The notes under the pieces: model-generated | The model's database searches: none | What the model was told of the DNA's origin: nothing | The model's input: the letters and a program-made list of their open reading frames with translations, nothing else | Program-made: the position numbers and the translations under genes | DNA from: JAJRZX01 sp964472295 | GTDB taxonomy: Bacteria; Desulfobacterota; GWC2-55-46; JADFVP01 | DNA length: 20,540 nt | Assembly (NCBI GenBank): GCA_964472295.1 | Contig: CAYYJQ010000033.1 | Coordinates: 1 to 20,540, forward strand | Direction of reading: 5' to 3' | Shown: positions 16,119 through 20,540 of the stretch, piece after piece | How the letters are laid out: every line of letters starts with the position of its first letter | Position numbering within the stretch: the first letter of the stretch is position 1

Positions 16119-16306
16119 AAAAGAAAGCATGACAAAGAATATCTCCTACTTTCTTTTAGAAAAAAAGAAAGTAGAACAAAGAAAACCAATAAGAAGACTA
16201 AACCACGGTTGACCTTAAGGACCAGGGGCCTCCCACTTCCTTTTGAAAAAAAAGTGGAGCAAAGAAAACCAATAAGAGACCAGGGCACGGTTGACCTTAA
16301 GGGCCA
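16119..16306 (+). repeat. Composite intergenic repeat, copy 7: tandem A-B units
   Basis: Two A-B units in tandem, plus a decayed third. Unit 1: CTACTTTCTTTT/AAAAGAAAGTAG (16146-16174), then aacaaagaaaaccaata (16175-16191). Unit 2: CCACTTCCTTTT/AAAAAAAAGTGG (16233-16257), then agcaaagaaaaccaata (16258-16274). Each is followed by a related tail containing cacggttgaccttaagg (16204-16220 and 16286-16302, 82 nt apart). The decayed copy is near 16119-16140 (aaaagaaagcatgacaaaga). No C hairpin is present. It lies in the rpmF-plsX gap; the remainder of that gap to 16490 shows nothing recognisable. Confidence 0.8.
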
Positions 16307-16490
16307 AGAAGACCAGCAGTAACGCCGGATTACCATTTACTTTATCGCCCCCAAGGAAAAATGGGAAGCAAAAAGCCCGGGACCAAAAAAACAACGGCGC
16401 GGTGACGGAGAGTTTTCTTCCACCCCGCACCCACGCCTTTAGAGAGGCCACGGGATTACGTTTAGTTCGGGCGCGGGTCCTTTCGCAGGA

Positions 16491-16676
16491 TTAGAGAGAG
16501 CCTTCCTTCTCAAGGACGGTCTTGCCCTTGTAGGCCCCGCAACTGGGACATACATGATGTGGACGTTTTGGTTCATCGCAGGCCGGGCATAGTGAGAGTC
16601 CCGTCTTCTTGAGGGCGTCATGGCTCCTTCTGTTGCCTGTCTTGCATCTTGAGTGTCTTTTCTTTGGATTTGGCAT
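16491..16676 (-). CDS. rpmF: 50S ribosomal protein L32
   Basis: A 61-residue ribosomal protein starting MPNPKKRHSRCKTGNRRSHD, the standard L32 N-terminus. Four cysteines (Cys30, Cys33, Cys43, Cys46, in CPACDEP and CPSCGAYKG) make it the zinc-binding form. It follows the DUF177 gene by 60 nt, the near-universal arrangement. AAAGGTG lies upstream of the ATG. Confidence 0.97.
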   Translation of the reverse strand: MPNPKKRHSRCKTGNRRSHDALKKTGLSLCPACDEPKRPHHVCPSCGAYKGKTVLEKEGSL

Positions 16677-16736
16677 TTTTCTACACCTTTTTTATCTGTT
16701 TTATTTGAATTTGTTCATTCTTCGAACTCTAATTCC

Positions 16737-17282
16737 CTATTTCCTGGCCTTGACCTTGAACCCCTTGAGCGCCGCGAGCCTCGCGTCAACCTTCTCCTCA
16801 ACCACGCACCCGCATGGTCCCTTGTTCAGGTCCGCGCCGCAAAGATGGCAGAGCCCCTTGCAGTCCGTACTGCATACAGCGCTAAGGGGAAGTTCCTCGG
16901 CAATCTGCGCCATGAGAATATCGCGCGTATCGAGTTCATCGCCCCCAAGGACGCTTATATCCATATCAGGGGCCCTTAACTCAACCTCACCCCCATGCCT
17001 ATCGGGCCCAAGCCCCTCTGGTCTTGAGAAAAAAAGGTCAAGAGGAGTATCCACGCTCAACGAAAACTCGCCGAGACACCTGCCGCACCGGGCCGTGAAA
17101 AGGGCCCTGACGCGCCCCCTTACACGGACGCCGCCCTTTATGAGGGTAAAATCAAGACTCGCCCGAACAGGCCCTCTGAGCCTGTAACCAGAGTCCTTGA
17201 AGGCATCTCCAAGGCCTGCCCCCTTGTCCTCAAGTTCAACCTGCCGCCCCGTGGCAGGGATGGAATCTACTCTTATAATCAT
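16737..17282 (-). CDS. DUF177 (YceD-like) protein
   Basis: A 181-residue protein of the YceD/DUF177 family, which is linked to 23S rRNA accumulation and ribosome assembly and is nearly always next to rpmF. Cysteine pairs are visible: CGRCLGEF (Cys66, Cys69), the cluster CSTDCKGLCHLCGADLNKG (Cys137, Cys141, Cys145, Cys148), and CGC (157-159). A metal site is likely. It is the first gene of the minus-strand block, with a promoter about 28 nt upstream and a short leader. Its ribosome binding site is poor (GAAAAG next to the ATG). Confidence 0.9.
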   Translation of the reverse strand: MIIRVDSIPATGRQVELEDKGAGLGDAFKDSGYRLRGPVRASLDFTLIKGGVRVRGRVRALFTARCGRCLGEFSLSVDTPLDLFFSRPEGLGPDRHGGEVELRAPDMDISVLGGDELDTRDILMAQIAEELPLSAVCSTDCKGLCHLCGADLNKGPCGCVVEEKVDARLAALKGFKVKARK

Positions 17283-17309
17283 CTTTTCATATTAATATAA
17301 AAGACTACG

Positions 17310-17338
17310 AGTATACAAGAGTTATTGGGCTCAGTCAA
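17310..17338 (-). promoter_or_regulatory. Sigma70-like promoter for the DUF177-rpmF-fab block
   Basis: On the minus strand TTGACT (17338-17333), a 17-bp spacer and TATACT (17315-17310) match the sigma70 consensus closely. Transcription would start near 17303, about 20 nt before the DUF177 ATG. It is the only clear promoter seen for the whole leftward gene block. Confidence 0.75.
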
Positions 17339-17414
17339 CACAAAAGCCCGTGGCATGGTGAGAGCAGGCCATGCACAAGGCCAAACACGTCAAAAGGGAC
17401 ATAAAACTATTTTC

Positions 17415-17443
17415 TTGACTATGGATTTCTTTTAATCTAAATT
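17415..17443 (+). promoter_or_regulatory. Sigma70-like promoter upstream of tRNA-Gln
   Basis: TTGACT (17415-17420), a 17-bp spacer and TAAATT (17438-17443). The predicted start is near 17450, about 138 nt before the tRNA, a long 5' leader that would need RNase processing. A nearer promoter was not recognised. Confidence 0.6.
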
Positions 17444-17587
17444 ATGCACTTATACGGATGGTCTTGTTGAGAGCGCCTGCCCGGGGAAAAGACCTCGCCC
17501 GGCCAGACAGACACGCCCTCTTTCTGAAGACCTTCTCTTACAGGACCGGCTCACCACACCTCTGGCGGGCCTCTTCATACACCGTGG

Positions 17588-17661
17588 TGGGGGATCGTCT
17601 AGCGGCAGGACAACGGACTCTGACTCCGTTTACCCAGGTTCGAATCCTGGTCCCCCAGCCA
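17588..17661 (+). tRNA. tRNA-Gln (anticodon CTG)
   Basis: A complete cloverleaf of 74 nt with an encoded CCA end. The acceptor arms TGGGGGA and TCCCCCA pair over seven bases. The anticodon stem ACGGA/TCCGT encloses the loop CTCTGAC, giving anticodon CTG. The T arm is CCAGG-TTCGAAT-CCTGG. It decodes CAG. The TTG isoacceptor would be needed elsewhere in the genome. Confidence 0.95.
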
Positions 17662-17672
17662 AAGAAAATCAA

Positions 17673-17708
17673 GGGTTTACGATATTTTTCGTGGCCCCAT
17701 TTTTTTAT
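17673..17708 (+). terminator. Possible terminator after tRNA-Gln
   Basis: An imperfect hairpin GGG-TT-(T)-ACGA ... TCGT-GG-CCC, using two G-U pairs and one bulge, is followed by CATTTTTTTA. The T-run and its distance from the tRNA end (about 12 nt) fit an intrinsic terminator, but the stem is weak. Confidence 0.45.
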
Positions 17709-17780
17709 GTCCCGCGACTGCGCCGCAAGGCCCCCTGAGCCTCAAGGGTACGATAGTCCCGGGCCAGATAAGACCCTGTA

Positions 17781-19982
17781 ATGGAAGAACCTGCGAAAAG
17801 ACCCCAAAAGCCCCTCTTCGGCACGGCGGCCCTCTCAAGCCTCGCCGTGGCGGCCTGCGTCTTTCTTGCTGCCGCGGCAAGCGCGGCAACAAAGCCCCCG
17901 TCCCCTCCGTCCCCTCCGCCCCCGCCTTCCGCTGTAAAGGTCATATCCCACAACCTTACCATCACAATAAGCCCCTTTGCAAGGACCCTGCGGGGCACGG
18001 ACACCATAAAAATTCTGCCCCAAGGCGGAAGGCTCAGGCTCGTCCTTAACAGAAAGGCCCGCCTTCAGAGGCTCCGCCTTAACGGCAAAAGACCGCATTA
18101 CAGCGTAAAAAACCTCAAGGAGCCAAGTTTCAAGGAGATTATAATCGACGTTGCGCAGAAAAAGGGAAGGAAAAAACCCCTTACCCTGAGCATCAGTTTC
18201 AACGAGACCTTCGGCTCCATAGCGAGCGCCGAGAAGAAGATAAAACGGGGCATCTCCTATGTAAATGTGGGGGTAATGGGCCGGCGCGGCGTATTCCTTC
18301 CTTCATACTCATACTGGTACCCTCACGTCGAGGACGGCACGGCACAGTATAACATCTCCATAAACATGCCAAAGGGATATACCACTGTCGCCGAGGGCGA
18401 CTGGCTCCTTCACATGAGTTCAGCGGACAGGACCTTTGACCGCTGGAAGACCACCCGGCCCGTTGACGGCCTTGACCTCGTCTCATCAAGGTTCCGAGTC
18501 AAGAAGACAATTCACAATGGTGTAAAGATATATACCTTTTTCCTGAAGAGAGACTCTAAACTCTCGGCCCTCTATACGAAGAAGACGGGCGGGTACCTGG
18601 ACCTCTACAGCAAACTCTTCGGAGAATATCCTTTCAAAAAATTCGCCGTGGTGGAGAGTTTCCTGCCCACTGGCTATGGCATGCCGTCCTTTACCCTTCT
18701 TGGCTCAAAGGTCCTGAGGCTTCCCTTCATACCCGACACCTCCCTTGGCCATGAAATCGCCCACTCCTGGTGGGGTAACTCCGTATTCATAGACGCCGCA
18801 TACGGCAACTGGTCAGAGGCCCTCACCACCTACACGGCTGACTACCTCTATGAGCGCGAAAAAGGCGAAAAAGAGGCGCGCACCTTCCGTTTCAGAAAAC
18901 TCGAGGGATACCGTAACTTCGCGGGCAAGGATGCGCCCTCGCTCAGAGACTTCAAATACGCCACCGAGCCCGCCGAGCGCGCCGTGGGATACAACAAGGG
19001 CGTAATGGTCTTTTCCATGCTCGAAGACCTCCTCGGTTCCGGGACCTTTGAGAAGGGACTCCGCGAATTCTACAAAAAGAACGCATTTCGCCGGGCCACG
19101 TGGCTGGACATTGAGGCCGCCCTTGAAGACGCCTCGGGTAAAGACCTCAAAGGATTTTTCAGTGAGTGGCTCGAACGCCCGGGAGGGCCGGAACTGGAAC
19201 TCAGAGGGGTCTCAGAGAGAGAGTCTGGAGAGGGCTATGAGACGGCCTTTACAATCACCCAGAAGGCCCCTCCATACAAACTGAGCCTTTTGGCGCGGAT
19301 TACCACCACGGACGGCAAGGTAATCGAAAAAAAGATTGAGATAAAAAAAGAGAAAAACCGCGTCTCCATTGAAACAACGGGAAGGCCCTCGCTCCTTGAG
19401 GTTGACCCTGATTACAGGGTCTTCCGCATCCTCTCGGCAGGGGAGGTTCCGCCGTCACTCAGCGTGGCCCTTGGGGACAAGGACGCCCTTATCATTACCA
19501 CGGGAACGGCCAGGGGACGGGACGGCAGAATTGCCGGGGCAAAACTCCTTGCAAAGGACTATGGACTGAAGATTGGAAATATCAAGAAGGAGAATACGGA
19601 GAAGACCCTCTCCATGAGATCTGTCTTTATCATAGGCGGCCCGGGAATGCCGGACCTCTTAGAGGGACTGGATCCGGTCATCCCAGAGGATATAGCCCTT
19701 GGGGAAAAGACATTTTCCATTGGCGATAAGACCTACAGCGCAGAGAAGAGCGCCCTTGCCATTGCCCTCAAGAACCCCTTTAACGCAGAAAAGGTCATCG
19801 TCATCTTCTCAAGCGGGTCCGCCTCAAGGACCGTGATACTGAAAGAGATAAAGAAGATTAGATACTTCACCAAGTACGGATACGTGCTCATAGAGAATGG
19901 CAAGGTAGTAAAAAAGGGCGCCGTACCAAGTAAAAACGCCCTCTCCTACAGGTTCGAGGCGGCAAAAACAGCGGGAAAATAG
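17781..19982 (+). CDS. Secreted M1-like zinc metallopeptidase
   Basis: A 733-residue protein of the gluzincin (M1) fold. Residues 1-36 look like a signal peptide (KPLFGTAALSSLAVAACVFLAAAASA, cleavage near 35-36), followed by a proline-rich linker (39-49). A beta-rich N-terminal domain spans about 50-240. The catalytic core has VVESFLPTGYGMPSFTLLG (290-308) where M1 aminopeptidases carry GxMEN, the zinc motif HEIAHSWWG (His324, Glu325, His328), and NWSEALTTYTADY with the third ligand Glu346. The H-to-E spacing is one residue shorter than the classic HEXXH-X18-E, as in a lesser-studied M1-like group. The C-terminal 200 residues contain a second region (LIITTGTARG, VFIIGGPGMPDLL, VIVIFSSGS) of unknown function. 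Exopeptidase activity is uncertain. It is probably periplasmic or extracellular. The ribosome binding site is poor. Confidence 0.85.
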   Translation: MEEPAKRPQKPLFGTAALSSLAVAACVFLAAAASAATKPPSPPSPPPPPSAVKVISHNLTITISPFARTLRGTDTIKILPQGGRLRLVLNRKARLQRLRLNGKRPHYSVKNLKEPSFKEIIIDVAQKKGRKKPLTLSISFNETFGSIASAEKKIKRGISYVNVGVMGRRGVFLPSYSYWYPHVEDGTAQYNISINMPKGYTTVAEGDWLLHMSSADRTFDRWKTTRPVDGLDLVSSRFRVKKTIHNGVKIYTFFLKRDSKLSALYTKKTGGYLDLYSKLFGEYPFKKFAVVESFLPTGYGMPSFTLLGSKVLRLPFIPDTSLGHEIAHSWWGNSVFIDAAYGNWSEALTTYTADYLYEREKGEKEARTFRFRKLEGYRNFAGKDAPSLRDFKYATEPAERAVGYNKGVMVFSMLEDLLGSGTFEKGLREFYKKNAFRRATWLDIEAALEDASGKDLKGFFSEWLERPGGPELELRGVSERESGEGYETAFTITQKAPPYKLSLLARITTTDGKVIEKKIEIKKEKNRVSIETTGRPSLLEVDPDYRVFRILSAGEVPPSLSVALGDKDALIITTGTARGRDGRIAGAKLLAKDYGLKIGNIKKENTEKTLSMRSVFIIGGPGMPDLLEGLDPVIPEDIALGEKTFSIGDKTYSAEKSALAIALKNPFNAEKVIVIFSSGSASRTVILKEIKKIRYFTKYGYVLIENGKVVKKGAVPSKNALSYRFEAAKTAGK

Positions 19983-20003
19983 CGTCTCACCGCCTCAAGT
20001 CCA

Positions 20004-20032
20004 TTGACAATGGCTCTTAATTAGGTTAAATA
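20004..20032 (+). promoter_or_regulatory. Sigma70-like promoter for tRNA-Glu
   Basis: A perfect TTGACA (20004-20009), a 17-bp spacer and TAAATA (20027-20032). The predicted start is near 20040, about 12 nt before the tRNA, the expected layout for a tRNA gene. Confidence 0.8.
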
Positions 20033-20051
20033 AATACCCTGCCCCATTACT

Positions 20052-20127
20052 GGTCCTATCGTCTAGTGGCCCAGGACGTCGCCCTCTCAAGGCGAAAACA
20101 CGGGTTCGACTCCCGTTAGGACCGCCA
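20052..20127 (+). tRNA. tRNA-Glu (anticodon CTC)
   Basis: A 76-nt cloverleaf with an encoded CCA end. The acceptor arms GGTCCTA and TAGGACC pair fully. The anticodon stem TCGCC/GGCGA encloses CTCTCAA, giving CTC. The T arm is ACGGG-TTCGACT-CCCGT. It decodes GAG. Confidence 0.95.
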
Positions 20128-20137
20128 ATTTACAAGA

Positions 20138-20192
20138 GGCCGTAATTGTTTGGGTTTTTGTTGTAACTCAAATGGTTACGGCCCTGTTTTTT
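20138..20192 (+). terminator. Long two-part hairpin with T-run after tRNA-Glu
   Basis: The outer stem GGCCGTAA (20138-20145) pairs with TTACGGCC (20176-20183). An inner stem TTTGGGTT/AACTCAAA extends it with one G-U pair. CTG and six T residues follow (20187-20192). It fits an intrinsic terminator for the tRNA, though the 46-nt hairpin is longer than most. A small structured RNA is a weaker alternative. Confidence 0.7.
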
Positions 20193-20256
20193 GCCTTTAC
20201 ATGTCTTTTATGCTACAAGGGATTATCAAGAAATAACGTGAAGGGAGGGGCTGAAC

Positions 20257-20424
20257 ATGCCTGATATAGAAATTTCCATTACATGCCCGGTCTGCAACAA
20301 GTCTTTCAAGAAGATGACGAGCGAACTCAAGAAGGGGACAATCCTCAAGTGTCCGGGTTGCGGCGAAAAGACCACCATCAATACGGATATGTTCACAAAC
20401 ATGCTCGAAGAAAAAGAAAACTGA
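20257..20424 (+). CDS. Small two-CxxC zinc-ribbon protein
   Basis: A 55-residue protein starting MPDIEISITCPVCNKSFKKM and continuing KCPGCGEKTTINTDMF. Cys10/Cys13 and Cys32/Cys35 would bind one zinc. AGGGAGGGG lies 6-7 nt before the ATG, a strong ribosome binding site that supports a real gene despite its size. The fold resembles the small rubredoxin-like or MJ0042-type ribbons, but I assign no family. It follows the tRNA-Glu terminator, and no clear promoter of its own was recognised. A repeat copy lies 34 nt downstream. Confidence 0.75.
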   Translation: MPDIEISITCPVCNKSFKKMTSELKKGTILKCPGCGEKTTINTDMFTNMLEEKEN

Positions 20425-20458
20425 GCAAAAGAAAAAAAGATAAAGAAAGAAAGATTTT

Positions 20459-20525
20459 CTTACTTTCTTTTTGAAAAAAGAAAGTAAGACAAAGAAATCG
20501 GGTAGGAGGCGGGGTTGCCCCCGCC
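20459..20525 (+). repeat. Composite intergenic repeat, copy 8 (A-partial B-GC hairpin)
   Basis: A hairpin: CTTACTTTCTTTT (20459-20471) with AAAAGAAAGTAAG (20476-20488). It is followed by acaaagaaa and, after a short linker, the GC hairpin GGCGGGG/CCCCGCC (20508-20525). It lies after the small zinc-ribbon gene, in gene sense, showing the family is not confined to the leftward operon. The window ends 15 nt later, so further modules may be missing. Confidence 0.8.
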
Positions 20526-20540
20526 GTCCTCCCACACCAC

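Larger units (their letters stand above)
17283..17587. other. Divergent intergenic region between DUF177 and tRNA-Gln
   Basis: This 305-nt space holds a leftward promoter (17310-17338) and a rightward one (17415-17443). Between them is an inverted repeat GCATGGcc/GGCCATGC around 17353-17377. The rest, from 17450 to 17587, would be the tRNA leader and shows no gene. Confidence 0.6.

Noticed and set aside
20191..20219. Promoter TTGCCT-17-TACAAG before the small zinc-ribbon gene
   Set aside because: Both hexamers are poor matches, and the -35 overlaps the T-run of the tRNA terminator. Too weak to annotate.
1577..20525. CRISPR array
   Set aside because: The repeats are dispersed, modular, palindromic and in both orientations, with genes between them. 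There is no regular spacer pattern and no cas gene.
20197..20535. A 112-codon open frame on the minus strand at the right edge
   Set aside because: It runs antisense through the small zinc-ribbon gene and the repeat. Its phenylalanine- and lysine-rich text is a translation of the AT hairpin.

Overview
The window looks like a chromosomal segment from a moderately GC-rich Gram-negative bacterium, most like a member of the former Deltaproteobacteria or the Nitrospirota. This rests on gene order (DUF177-rpmF-plsX-fabH-fabD-fabG-acpP-fabF-rpiB-glyA, then an aminotransferase-hom-thrC-phosphomutase cluster) and on protein style. No taxonomic marker in the window settles it. No phage, plasmid, transposase or CRISPR was seen.

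Layout. From about 17280 down to the left edge every gene lies on the minus strand. Reading in that direction: a sigma70-like promoter, then a DUF177 protein, ribosomal protein L32 and a full type II fatty-acid initiation/elongation set (PlsX, FabH, FabD, FabG, ACP, FabF). Next come ribose-5-phosphate isomerase B and serine hydroxymethyltransferase. Then follows a tight four-gene group (DUF3343 protein, 56-residue zinc-ribbon protein, DUF2064/TIGR04282 transferase, lipoyl synthase), a class I aminotransferase, homoserine dehydrogenase, threonine synthase and a phosphoglycerate-mutase-like protein that probably acts as homoserine kinase. Last is the start of a methyltransferase cut by the window edge. 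From 17400 rightwards everything is on the plus strand: tRNA-Gln(CTG), a secreted M1-like metallopeptidase, tRNA-Glu(CTC) with a good promoter and terminator, and a 55-residue two-CxxC protein.

How the genes work together. The large minus-strand block is housekeeping: membrane lipid precursors, one-carbon and pentose metabolism, lipoylation, and threonine synthesis from aspartate semialdehyde. No classical thrB is present beside hom and thrC; the phosphomutase homologue occupies that slot.

The most unusual content is between the genes. Seven intergenic gaps carry copies of one composite repeat with a fixed module order: a GC hairpin (D), an AT-rich hairpin built on CTTACTTTCTTTT (A), a single-stranded linker close to acaaagaaaaccaata (B), a second GC hairpin (C), and sometimes a trailing module around gttgagcgaaacgaaa (E). 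Copies occur in both orientations. The outer base pairs of the A stem change together between copies, and two copies share an 80-81-nt insert between A and B. This family looks REP/BIME-like and is the best candidate in the window for something undescribed.
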